DNA of 8,510 bases, taken from Methylotenera_A sp031417915. Its GTDB lineage: Bacteria; Pseudomonadota; Gammaproteobacteria; Burkholderiales; Methylophilaceae. The translations under genes were made by a program, and so were the position numbers. Positions within the stretch are counted from its first letter, which is position 1; every line of letters starts with the position of its first letter. The notes beneath the pieces are model-generated. The model was not told where the DNA came from. It made no database searches and worked only from the letters and a program-made list of their open reading frames with translations. The stretch covers positions 1-8,510 of the forward strand of contig JANOWN010000004.1 of the NCBI GenBank assembly GCA_031417915.1, written 5' to 3'. Below, in pieces: positions 1 through 6,910 of this stretch.

Positions 1-402
1 GGGGTAGAGCCACGACCGCTCAACAAAGTGGCTTCTGGCGGTGAGTTATCGCGGATTAGTTTGGCGCTGCACGTCACAACCGCTTCTCAAGGCAGCGTGC
101 CTTGCATGATTTTTGATGAAGTGGATGTCGGCATCGGTGGCGGTGTGGCAGAAGTGGTCGGGCAATTGCTCAAGCAACTCGGTGCAGAGCGTCAGGTGCT
201 GGTGATTACACACTTACCGCAAGTCGCCGCGCAAGCCGCACAGCATTTACAAGTGAGTAAAACGCAACAAAATGGCGCAACCTTAAGCCATATTCAAACT
301 TTAAGTCAGCAAGAACGTATAGAAGAAATCGCGCGCATGTTGGGTGGCATTCAAATTACTGAAACCACACGTAGTCATGCGAAAGAAATGCTAAAGTTTT
401 AA
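1..402 (+). CDS. recN: DNA repair ATPase RecN, C-terminal 133 residues (5' end outside window)
   Basis: RecN is an SMC-like ATPase of the cytoplasm that acts in recombinational repair of double-strand breaks. The frame is open from base 1, so the gene enters from the left and the GTG at 28 is an internal valine, not a start. Visible motifs are the ABC signature (VASGGELSR, encoded from base 28), a Walker B segment (CMIFDEVDVGIGG) and the H-loop (VITHLPQVAA). These form the C-terminal ATPase lobe that pairs with the N-terminal Walker A lobe. The protein ends normally at TAA 400-402 with the helical tail EIARMLGG...AKEMLKF typical of RecN. Family members are about 550 residues, so roughly three quarters of the gene is missing. 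The next gene converges on it across 105 AT-rich bases in which I see no GC-rich terminator. Identification is firm. Confidence 0.96.
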   Translation, partial: GVEPRPLNKVASGGELSRISLALHVTTASQGSVPCMIFDEVDVGIGGGVAEVVGQLLKQLGAERQVLVITHLPQVAAQAAQHLQVSKTQQNGATLSHIQTLSQQERIEEIARMLGGIQITETTRSHAKEMLKF

Positions 403-507
403 TTTTTTAGCGTTTTAAAAATCATGCCGTACAAAAACAATGCTCCGCAAGCCGCATATATATTGACCTGCAAAGCATGCTAATGATTAATATTTAATTG
501 AATATAA

Positions 508-966
508 TTAGTCAATAATATTGATGGCGCCATTCATCATATCGTGCACTTGGCAGTTGTAATGCAGCAGGGCAGGTGCATCAGCCGGCACCGAAAAAGT
601 TAGCGTGCCGCGCTCTACGCCATTACCAGTTACGCCATTCGTATAAGCATTGTCAACGCCTGTCGAATTTTTGCTTTTAATCCAAAATGGATGACCAGTT
701 GCTTTTAACTCAAACGTATAAGTCATACCACGTTTAAGTGTGATGGCGGGGTTTTCTTGACCGTTAATAGCATAAACAGGCGCTGCACCAGTGACTACTT
801 TAAACACGGTTTGCGTGGCTTCGGCTTTTTGTGCTACTGCATTATCTGCGTCGCTAGATGCAGGCGCGCTATTGCCATAGCCGCCAGCGCAAGCTTGTAA
901 TGTAAAAGTTAAACAAGTGAATAAAAGTGCTGATTTAATGCCAAAATTGAATCGTTGGTTTTTCAT
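508..966 (-). CDS. Cupredoxin-like lipoprotein with a predicted type 1 copper site
   Basis: The 152-residue protein begins with a basic N-terminus, a hydrophobic stretch and a lipobox-like L-Q-A-C ending at Cys26, which predicts a periplasm-facing lipoprotein. After an Ala/Ser-rich linker (about 27-50), residues 52-152 form a small beta-rich domain with the ligand pattern of a blue-copper protein: His92 in GHPFWIK, then Cys138-x2-His141-x2-Met144 in YNCQVHDMM. I infer copper binding or electron transfer, or copper handling; no partner is visible. The start at 966 is chosen over an in-frame ATG at 996 because GGAG lies 5 bases upstream (TTTTTGGAGATATC before the ATG) and because the signal peptide then begins directly. 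It lies 40 bases downstream of the DUF2938 gene on the same strand, so the two are probably co-transcribed. Gln at the -2 lipobox position is unusual. The spacing after Cys is shorter than in plastocyanin or azurin. Confidence 0.75.
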   Translation of the reverse strand: MKNQRFNFGIKSALLFTCLTFTLQACAGGYGNSAPASSDADNAVAQKAEATQTVFKVVTGAAPVYAINGQENPAITLKRGMTYTFELKATGHPFWIKSKNSTGVDNAYTNGVTGNGVERGTLTFSVPADAPALLHYNCQVHDMMNGAINIID

Positions 967-1006
967 GATATCTCCAAAAAATATGATTTGTCCCATAATA
1001 CTTCTA

Positions 1007-1501
1007 CTAATACTTTAAAAAACTGACAATCAGAGCCGAAACGTACAAGCCAACCCCAAACGCGGCATGATTCATAAGGCTGCGCAACCGCGCTTGCATT
1101 GGATTGGGTGCTTTTGACGCAGCAAGGCCAAGTCCGAACGAAGGATGCATGACAAAGAAGGGGAAGCCGACAGTAACAACGCCGAAGAATAAAGCAGGCA
1201 TCAGAGTCGGCGACCGTAGCCATTCAGGTGTGGTCAATGCCACAAGTGCAAGCGCGAACAAGACCCCTATTGTGTAATGAGCAATCCAGCCAGTTGCGCA
1301 CTCGGCTGGCTGCTGAGCAGCGGCGGTAATGCTTGAATGTTTGAATAAGCCATTGGGCATGTGGAGCAGCCAACGACCAACCAAGCAATAGTTTGGCGAA
1401 GGAATTTTGAAAGCATACTTGAGAAATACGGCCCAGAGATCCATGACAAAAGTTGCGCCGAGGCCAACAATAACAGCGCCAATTAGCAGTTCAATTTTCA
1501 T
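1007..1501 (-). CDS. DUF2938 family integral membrane protein
   Basis: The 164-residue protein has four hydrophobic segments (about 4-26, 74-92, 99-119 and 145-162), so it is probably an inner-membrane protein. It resembles the DUF2938 family in full length and in its signatures: GATFVMDLWAVFLK near the N-terminus, GWIAHYTIG (71-79), PFFVMHPSFGLGLAASKAPNP (114-134) and NHAAFGVGLY (144-153). His75, His119 and His145 fall in or near membrane segments and could be functional, but the family has no established activity known to me. The start at 1501 has GAGG five bases upstream. The gene is followed after 40 bases by the cupredoxin-like lipoprotein gene, which suggests a two-gene operon joining a membrane protein to a periplasmic copper-type protein. 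Upstream lies a 152-base AT-rich spacer after the protease gene, so it may have its own promoter. Confidence 0.8.
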   Translation of the reverse strand: MKIELLIGAVIVGLGATFVMDLWAVFLKYAFKIPSPNYCLVGRWLLHMPNGLFKHSSITAAAQQPAECATGWIAHYTIGVLFALALVALTTPEWLRSPTLMPALFFGVVTVGFPFFVMHPSFGLGLAASKAPNPMQARLRSLMNHAAFGVGLYVSALIVSFLKY

Positions 1502-1599
1502 GGTTACCTCAATGTTGGGTGTTCATGACTAACGTAAAGTAGAACCCAAAAAAATCTTAACCTTTAATTTGGGCAAGTTGTTAATTTTTAAAAAAGTAC

Positions 1600-1645
1600 A
1601 TAGTTTTAACTAAATCAATAAACAAGTTAATTTTATAAAAACTAT
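1600..1645. repeat. AT-rich inverted repeats in the protease/DUF2938 spacer
   Basis: The spacer 1502-1653 is strongly AT-rich. Arm ATAGTTTTAACT (1600-1611) faces AGTTAA (1625-1630) and AACTAT (1640-1645), so two nested 6-base inverted repeats can form but not both with full arms. A further CCCAAA/TTTGGG pair lies at 1545-1550 and 1568-1573. A near-duplicate CAAGTT...AATTTT occurs at about 1574 and 1623. None has a GC stem plus a T-run in the minus direction, so I see no standard terminator. The block may hold an operator or the promoter of the DUF2938 operon, or may be chance in AT-rich DNA. Confidence 0.25.
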
Positions 1646-1653
1646 TATTTGCA

Positions 1654-3225
1654 TTATTTCGCCAATTCCGCCGCTTCTACCACCACTTTATAAAGCTGCG
1701 CTTCTTGCGCGGTTTTAACGCGTTCGCCCGTGTTGATCTGGTTGCGCTTGCTTGGTTGTACGCCATTAATTATCATCGGTTGGCTTTGCGCAACGGCGCG
1801 GCCAGTTTGCGCGTCGTATTTCACCACGCGCACTTGCACGCGCCCAACGGGCAGGCTGGTGGCGTTTTCGACCACCGCAAATAAATTGCCGCTATTGTCG
1901 GCTTGTGCGCCGCTACGAATATATTTAGCAGGGTTGCGCGGTAAATCTAGCTTAACTGCATGTTCGTTGGCTTGTTTGCCAATTTCAGAATTTGAGCTGG
2001 CGGCGATTTGATAATGTTTCAACGCGCCATCAATATCACCGCGTTCTTCGGCAATATCGCCCAGCAGCGCATGGCCTGGCGCGGTCGGTAGCAGTTCATT
2101 GGCACGGATTAGAAAAGGCTCGGCTTCTTTCTTTTTGCCCATGTTATACAGCGCAATGCCGCTTTGCACGTGCGGTTTAAAATAATCGGGCTGCATTTTA
2201 ATGGCTTTGTCGTAGTAGGCTAGCGCTTCGGTGTTTTTCTTTTGGCTTAATGCAATATCGCCTAATAGTTCTTGAAAGCGTGCTTCGCGCGGCTCGCCCG
2301 CAATGGCTTTTTGTGCCAGTGTCGTAGCAGTTGCAGTGTCGTTTTTCTTTAACGCGGCAATTGCGTCATCGTATGCTTTATAAGCTGGCTGCGTAGCTTT
2401 TAGCTTACCTACTTTTTGCGTATAAGCTTCTTTGCCCATCTCGCCGCCTGCACCCATTTTGGCCAAGGTGACTTTATTGGCATCAACGCGTTCTTGAGAG
2501 GGTGGATGGCTAGCAAATAAGCCAGTGATAAAATCACTTTTACGGTCTTTACTTAATCGCACAAAGGTTTCTTGCAAGGTGACGGCAGCAGCGGGGTCGT
2601 AACCCGCTTTTTTCATGTATTTCATGCCATAAAGGTCGGATTCACTTTCTGCATCGCGCCCATATTTGCTGCCAATCAACTGCGCGCCAAGCTGCGATGC
2701 ACCTACAGCCAAATTGGCGTAGTCGGTATTTTGTGTGCCGATGCCCACCGCAATCATCGCGCCTTGCATAAATATGCCGCGCTCCATGCTTTTAGCACCG
2801 TGGCGCGCCGCTGCGTGCACAATCTCGTGACCCATCACCGCAGCCAGTTCGGCTTCGCTATTCAGCTCGTAAAGCAGCCCGCGATTAAAGGCGATTTTGC
2901 CGCCTGGCATCGCCCAAGCGTTGGGCACCGAGTCATTCAGCACCACAAACTCATACGGTAATTCTGGGCGGTCAGACACAGCGCCTAAGCGCTTGCCAAT
3001 GCCTTGTACATAGGCGGTTAACTCAGGGTCTATCACGTAATCGCCGCCTTGCGATTGACGTGCGGGCGAGTAGTTTTCTTTGCCGATGGCGATTTCTTTA
3101 TCTTGCGAGACGAATTGAAACTCTTTTTTCTTGGTTACAGGGTTGGTGCCGCAAGCGCTGAGGGTGAAGCTGATGGCGACTGCGATGAGTAATGATGAAT
3201 ATTTTGCATAAATTTTACTTGGCAT
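1654..3225 (-). CDS. M48 family zinc metalloprotease lipoprotein with TPR repeats (BepA-like)
   Basis: The 523-residue protein starts with a signal peptide and lipobox L-S-A-C (Cys25), so it is predicted to be a lipoprotein, probably at the outer membrane facing the periplasm. The M48 domain (about 40-255) has the zinc motif HEIVH (His133, Glu134, His137), the third ligand Glu193 in an ExxxD context, and the SHPPSQERV segment (239-247) typical of M48 proteases. Residues about 281-417 form TPR-like helical pairs. The C-terminal 90 residues look like a small beta domain that I cannot name. Organisation and size match BepA/YfgC (about 490 residues), which degrades or rescues stalled outer-membrane proteins at the BAM complex; the lipid anchor is more like the short protease LoiP/YggG. 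The start has AGGGG six bases upstream. It lies 64 bases behind fur on the same strand, so read-through from fur is possible. BepA-like function is inferred, supported weakly by bamE nearby. Confidence 0.88.
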   Translation of the reverse strand: MPSKIYAKYSSLLIAVAISFTLSACGTNPVTKKKEFQFVSQDKEIAIGKENYSPARQSQGGDYVIDPELTAYVQGIGKRLGAVSDRPELPYEFVVLNDSVPNAWAMPGGKIAFNRGLLYELNSEAELAAVMGHEIVHAAARHGAKSMERGIFMQGAMIAVGIGTQNTDYANLAVGASQLGAQLIGSKYGRDAESESDLYGMKYMKKAGYDPAAAVTLQETFVRLSKDRKSDFITGLFASHPPSQERVDANKVTLAKMGAGGEMGKEAYTQKVGKLKATQPAYKAYDDAIAALKKNDTATATTLAQKAIAGEPREARFQELLGDIALSQKKNTEALAYYDKAIKMQPDYFKPHVQSGIALYNMGKKKEAEPFLIRANELLPTAPGHALLGDIAEERGDIDGALKHYQIAASSNSEIGKQANEHAVKLDLPRNPAKYIRSGAQADNSGNLFAVVENATSLPVGRVQVRVVKYDAQTGRAVAQSQPMIINGVQPSKRNQINTGERVKTAQEAQLYKVVVEAAELAK

Positions 3226-3289
3226 GATGCACCCCTATTAATATTGTTTTAGTAACGTTTTTAGTGTGAATTCGAACTACTAGAATGCG

Positions 3290-3718
3290 TTATTTTTTGT
3301 GCGGACATGGTTTTTTGGTGCAGTCGGCATAAATATAGAGCGAGTGCTCGCGAATATTAAACCCACGCTCATTGGCGGCTTTGTGCTGTAATTTCTCAAT
3401 TTCCTCATCGCAAAACTCTTCCACATGACCGCATTGCATACACACAATGTGGTCGTGGTGACTACCTTCATTTAGCTCGAACACTGCTTTGCCGCTTTCA
3501 AAATGGTGGCGCAGCAAAAGCCCTGCCTGCTCAAATTGCGTTAACACGCGATAAACCGTCGCTAAGCCAACATCTTCGCTAGTGTTGATTAAGATTTTAT
3601 AGACATCCTCGGCCGATAAATGGCGCTCTTTGCTGTTTTCAAACAGCTCTAAAATTTTCAGCCGTGGCAGTGTTGCCTTCAGTCCAGCGTTCTTTAAATC
3701 TTTTTGATCATGCATCAT
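3290..3718 (-). CDS. fur: Ferric uptake regulator Fur
   Basis: Fur is the cytoplasmic iron-sensing repressor. The 142-residue product has the winged-helix part LKNAGLKATLPRLKILELF (8-26) and GLATVYRVLTQFEQAGL (51-67), followed by the metal-binding dimer domain. Ligand-type residues are His33, Glu81, His88-Asp89-His90, Cys93-x2-Cys96, His125 and Cys133-x4-Cys138. With the start at 3718 these numbers agree with those of E. coli Fur, which supports this start over an in-frame ATG at 3781 that would add 21 unrelated residues and run through the promoter region. The ribosome-binding site is weak (GAG, six bases upstream), and a second ATG follows directly. The gene diverges from bamE across 93 bases. 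I saw no good match to the Fur-box palindrome in the spacer, so autoregulation is not evident. Confidence 0.95.
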   Translation of the reverse strand: MMHDQKDLKNAGLKATLPRLKILELFENSKERHLSAEDVYKILINTSEDVGLATVYRVLTQFEQAGLLLRHHFESGKAVFELNEGSHHDHIVCMQCGHVEEFCDEEIEKLQHKAANERGFNIREHSLYIYADCTKKPCPHKK

Positions 3719-3744
3719 ATTCTGCTCACAATTGACATTTATGG

Positions 3745-3774
3745 TTTTAGGCTTACGGCCATCGTGGTATATTA
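3745..3774. promoter_or_regulatory. Candidate divergent fur/bamE promoter with a shared -10 element
   Basis: In the bamE direction there is an extended -10, TG-G-TATATT (TG at 3765-3766, hexamer 3768-3773). A poor -35 (TTTTAG, 3745-3750) lies 17 bases upstream. Read in the fur direction, the same bases give TAATAT (3774-3769) as a -10, with a poor -35 ATGACT 17 bases upstream. Start points would then fall near 3780 for bamE and near 3762 for fur, giving leaders of about 30 and 43 bases. A TTGACA at 3732-3737 has no -10 at the right distance. This is a prediction by eye only. Confidence 0.4.
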
Positions 3775-3811
3775 ACGCCAATTCAGTAATAAGTCATTCG
3801 TCACAAAAACC

Positions 3812-4804
3812 ATGCAAAAATTATTAAAACTGTTCATTGCTTTGTTGTTCGTCAGTAGCGCCTTGTTAACAGGCTGCGGCGCCAAAGTGCCCATCATCAA
3901 GCCTTTTAAAATGGATATTCAACAAGGCAATGTGGTGACATCTAAAATGTTGCTGCAATTAAAGCCTGGCATGACTAAATCCCAAGTCAAATTTATTATG
4001 GGCACGCCGCTGGTTGTGGATAGCTTTCATACCAATCGCTGGGATTATTTTTACCAAATGCGTCAGGCGGGCAAAATTATCGAGCAGCGTCGCGTGATTT
4101 TAGAGTTTGAAAAAGAGTTGCTGTTGCGCGTGCGTGGCGATGTAGTGCCAGAAGGAGCAGCTGGCGCGGCGACTGGCGAATCTAACAAAACCAGCGCGCC
4201 GATTACTGTGCAGCCAAAAGCAAAAGAAGCAGGTCTATTTGATAAACTAAAATTCTGGAAAAGTGACCCAAAACCAGCTGAAGCAAAGCCTGCGCTCAAA
4301 GAAGTGGCGCCTGAAGTTAAAGCACCTGAAATCAATCTAAAAAATCCTACAAATGATGCTCTGGAAAGCAATAACGGCGGGGCTGCTGGCGATGCGCCTT
4401 CTATACTCGCAGTGCCAATTGAAATTGCACCTGTGCCTGATGCGCCCGCGGTAGAAGTGAATAAAATTGAGGTGCCAGTCGTCGAGATGCCCAAAGTAGA
4501 GCCGGTTAAAATTGAATCCGATAAACCTGAACCAGTTAAAGTGGAACCGCCGAAAGCCACGCCAATTAAGTCTGTTGAGCCTATTAAAGCAGCTGCGCCT
4601 ATTAAATTAGTACCGCCAGCACCAGCGCCAGCGGCTCCGCAAGATGACAAGTTTATTTTCAGAATGGATAGAAATTTAGACGCTAAAAATCTTGAAACGG
4701 CGCCAGTTGAGGCTGCGCCAGTCGCTAAACCTAAAGTAGAGCCACCGCCCCCAGAAGAAGATCCAGGCTACTTCGAGAAAATGCTAGAGAAGATTGGTTT
4801 TTAG
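3812..4804 (+). CDS. bamE: Outer membrane protein assembly factor BamE, with long Pro/Lys/Glu/Val-rich tail
   Basis: BamE (SmpA/OmlA) is a lipoprotein of the BAM complex, which inserts beta-barrel proteins into the outer membrane. A signal peptide with lipobox L-T-G-C (Cys22) is followed by the SmpA/OmlA domain at about 30-112: LQLKPGMTKSQVKFIMGTP (48-66), the NRWDYFY strand (75-81) and the QRRVILEFE strand (92-100). The product is 330 residues, while usual BamE proteins are about 110-160. The extra 215 residues are low in complexity: Ala/Pro/Lys-rich, with PVK/PIK/PKVE units at 227-276. Two short amphipathic elements stand out, GLFDKLKFW (141-149) and GYFEKMLEKIGF (319-330, the very C-terminus). 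No clear Shine-Dalgarno precedes the ATG, but the signal peptide starts there. dapB follows 12 bases later, so the two are likely one transcript. The N-terminal domain identity is firm; the role of the tail is unknown. Confidence 0.92.
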   Translation: MQKLLKLFIALLFVSSALLTGCGAKVPIIKPFKMDIQQGNVVTSKMLLQLKPGMTKSQVKFIMGTPLVVDSFHTNRWDYFYQMRQAGKIIEQRRVILEFEKELLLRVRGDVVPEGAAGAATGESNKTSAPITVQPKAKEAGLFDKLKFWKSDPKPAEAKPALKEVAPEVKAPEINLKNPTNDALESNNGGAAGDAPSILAVPIEIAPVPDAPAVEVNKIEVPVVEMPKVEPVKIESDKPEPVKVEPPKATPIKSVEPIKAAAPIKLVPPAPAPAAPQDDKFIFRMDRNLDAKNLETAPVEAAPVAKPKVEPPPPEEDPGYFEKMLEKIGF

Positions 4805-4816
4805 GGATTATTACGT

Positions 4817-5620
4817 ATGAAAACTAAAATTGTGATTGCGGGTGCTACTGGGCGCATGGGGCAAACTTTGATAGAAGGTGTGTTAGCCGACGAAGGTTTG
4901 ACGCTGCACGCCGCTATTGATCGCGCTGATAACCCGCAAATTGGCCAAGATGCGGGTGCGCAATTTGGTAAAAATACTGGCGTAACAATTAGTAGCGATG
5001 TAGCTACTGCGCTGAAAGGCGCGGATGTGCTGATTGACTTTACGCGGCCAGAAGCCAGCATGCAGTATTTAGAAGCCTGCCAAAAAGCCAATGTGAAACA
5101 TGTGATTGGCACAACTGGTTTTAGCGATGCTCTGAAGGTCAATATTCATGAGGCTTCCAAGCACGTTGCTATTGTATTTGCGCCAAACATGAGCGTGGGC
5201 GTGACTTTGCTGCTTAGTTTAGTGGAGCAAGCGGCCGCGGTGCTGAATGATGGCTACGACATTGAGGTAGTGGAGATGCATCATCGACATAAAGTCGATG
5301 CGCCATCTGGCACCGCTTTAAGGTTGGGTGAGGCCGCAGCAACTGGTTTGGGGCAAGAGTTGAAAGATTGCGCTATTTACGCGCGCGAAGGCGTAACGGG
5401 CGAGCGCGAGGCTGGAAAAATAGGTTTTGCCACTTTACGCGGCGGTGATGTGGTGGGTGATCACACGGTTATATTTGCAGGTATAGGCGAGCGAGTGGAA
5501 ATTACCCACAAAGCTAGCAGCCGCGCAACGTTTGCTTTAGGCGCATTACGTGCAGCTAAGTTTTTACAAGGTAAAAAAACTGGCTTGTTCGACATGCAAG
5601 ACGTATTGCGCTTAAAGTAA
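4817..5620 (+). CDS. dapB: 4-hydroxy-tetrahydrodipicolinate reductase DapB
   Basis: DapB reduces 4-hydroxy-tetrahydrodipicolinate with NAD(P)H in the diaminopimelate/lysine pathway, feeding peptidoglycan and protein synthesis in the cytoplasm. The 267-residue length is normal for the family. The Rossmann nucleotide-binding loop is GATGRMG (9-15), with DFTRPEA (74-80) and GTTG (98-101) lining the cofactor site. The family signature EMHHRHKVDAPSGTAL (153-168) carries the catalytic His155 and Lys159. RGGDVVGDHTVIF (208-220) is a further conserved block of the substrate domain. The ATG is preceded by TAGGGA, which overlaps the bamE stop codon and leaves about nine bases to the start. Translation is therefore probably linked to bamE in one operon. 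The gene ends 54 bases before the GGDEF gene with no visible terminator. Confidence 0.97.
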   Translation: MKTKIVIAGATGRMGQTLIEGVLADEGLTLHAAIDRADNPQIGQDAGAQFGKNTGVTISSDVATALKGADVLIDFTRPEASMQYLEACQKANVKHVIGTTGFSDALKVNIHEASKHVAIVFAPNMSVGVTLLLSLVEQAAAVLNDGYDIEVVEMHHRHKVDAPSGTALRLGEAAATGLGQELKDCAIYAREGVTGEREAGKIGFATLRGGDVVGDHTVIFAGIGERVEITHKASSRATFALGALRAAKFLQGKKTGLFDMQDVLRLK

Positions 5621-5674
5621 GCTCGCTCCACGGCAAAAAATGAGTAATGTAAATATTTATACGAATTTTTACAT

Positions 5675-6895
5675 ATGATTGAATCTATTAAATTTAAGCG
5701 ATCGCAAGACCAAGTTAAAAATTGGTACTGGGCACTGTTTTTCCTCACATTGCTTATTGGTTTGCTTTATATATTTTATTTGGCTCAATCTCAAGATGAG
5801 GAAATGCGTGACAATTTAATAGTTTATGCTAGAACTATCGAGCAATCGATTGATTGGCAACCACATGCCAATACGTTAAATACCAACCCAGATGCGTTAA
5901 AAGAGGCTGATTTAGCCCGGCTGAAACTACAATTAAATAGCGCGTGCAAAGCCAATAAAAACTGCCATTTTATTTACCTGCTTTACACGCAACATCAAAA
6001 AGATAAAATACAAGTCAAATTTTTATTAGACGCTATCTCACAACCACCATCAGAAATCTCGCATTTAGGAGATATATTTGCAGAAGCTAGCGAAGATTTA
6101 AAGCAAGGTATGCAGAACAGAAAAGCGCTAGTTGAAGGCCCTGTGACTGACCGCTGGGGCACATGGGTGAGTGCGCTCGTGCCACTAACCAGCACAATCG
6201 AGACACCTAATTTTGTTATGCTGGGCATAGACGTGGCGGTCACTAATTGGCATCAGCAAATTTATAAAAAATTAATTGCACCGATAATTATTACTTTATT
6301 CTTTTTGATTATATTGGCCGGGCTTATTTTTCAAAGCAAGAAACGACAAAAGTTATTTGATCAAATGTTAAGCTCAACCTCTGCACTGACTGTCATGGCG
6401 AACAATGATGTGCTGACTGGCTTGCCAAACCGTCGTTTGTTAGAAGATAGAATGGAGCAAGCGTTAAAAGAGGCTAGTCGTGCAGATGATATAGTTGCAG
6501 TGCTATTTTTAGATTTAGATTACTTTAAAGTAGTGAATGACACGTACGGGCATGTGATTGGTGACCAGCTGCTAAAAAAAGTAGCAGAACGCCTAACTCA
6601 CTTGCTGCGCGCAGAAGATACTGTGGCGCGTATTGGCGGTGATGAGTTTGTGATTTTGCTGCCTAAACTGAGTGATGAGCAGCAACTGATTGCTACTGTT
6701 GAAAAAGTGATAAAGGAATTGGATAAGCCATTTCAAATAGCAGAAAAAACTCTGCAAGTGGGGGTAAGTATAGGGATTGCGCTCTATCCGCAGCATGACG
6801 ACAACCCTAACCAACTGATTAAACATGCGGATGATGCGATGTATGTTGCCAAGCGCCAAGGACGCAATTGCTATGCAGTTTATCAACCAGATTAA
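5675..6895 (+). CDS. Membrane-anchored diguanylate cyclase with periplasmic sensor domain
   Basis: The 406-residue protein has a transmembrane helix at about 18-37, an extracytoplasmic domain (about 38-199), a second helix (about 200-220) and a cytoplasmic GGDEF domain (about 240-404). The cyclase domain looks active: NDVLTGLPNRR (244-254), metal-binding Asp280 in FLDLDYFKVVND, and an intact GGDEF at 321-325. The product inhibition I-site RxxD (Arg312-Asp315) sits five residues before it. Known enzymes of this type make cyclic di-GMP from two GTP. No EAL domain is present. The sensor domain has the conserved pattern of a widespread PAS/Cache-like sensor (CHFIYLLY at 97-104, EGPVTDRWGTWVSALVPL at 154-171) and contains Cys91 and Cys97; its signal is unknown. 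The ATG lacks a clear ribosome-binding site. It may be read from the bamE-dapB transcript or from an unseen promoter. Its AT-richer 5' half differs from dapB. Confidence 0.93.
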   Translation: MIESIKFKRSQDQVKNWYWALFFLTLLIGLLYIFYLAQSQDEEMRDNLIVYARTIEQSIDWQPHANTLNTNPDALKEADLARLKLQLNSACKANKNCHFIYLLYTQHQKDKIQVKFLLDAISQPPSEISHLGDIFAEASEDLKQGMQNRKALVEGPVTDRWGTWVSALVPLTSTIETPNFVMLGIDVAVTNWHQQIYKKLIAPIIITLFFLIILAGLIFQSKKRQKLFDQMLSSTSALTVMANNDVLTGLPNRRLLEDRMEQALKEASRADDIVAVLFLDLDYFKVVNDTYGHVIGDQLLKKVAERLTHLLRAEDTVARIGGDEFVILLPKLSDEQQLIATVEKVIKELDKPFQIAEKTLQVGVSIGIALYPQHDDNPNQLIKHADDAMYVAKRQGRNCYAVYQPD

Positions 6896-6910
6896 TTGTA
6901 GTCTGAAAAC

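Noticed and set aside
403..507. Rho-independent terminator between recN and the convergent cupredoxin gene
   Set aside because: Only AT-only or very short inverted repeats are present, such as ATATT/AATAT; none has a GC stem followed by a T-run.
967..996. Longer start for the cupredoxin-like lipoprotein at 996
   Set aside because: It would put ten residues before the signal peptide, while the ATG at 966 has GGAG at the right distance.
2572..2961. 129-codon plus-strand frame inside the M48 protease gene
   Set aside because: It lies wholly inside a well-supported gene on the other strand and its product shows no recognisable domain.
3719..3781. Longer Fur reading frame starting at 3781
   Set aside because: The added 21 residues match nothing in Fur and cover the divergent promoter region. 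Starting at 3718 reproduces the usual Fur residue numbering.
3719..3811. Fur box in the fur/bamE spacer
   Set aside because: I looked for a GATAATGATAATCATTATC-like palindrome and found no convincing match.
4063..4650. 195-codon open frame on the minus strand inside bamE, rich in Ser/Gly/Thr
   Set aside because: It is the complement of the low-complexity Pro/Lys/Glu tail of BamE. It has no domain, no good start context and biased composition, so it is a shadow frame.
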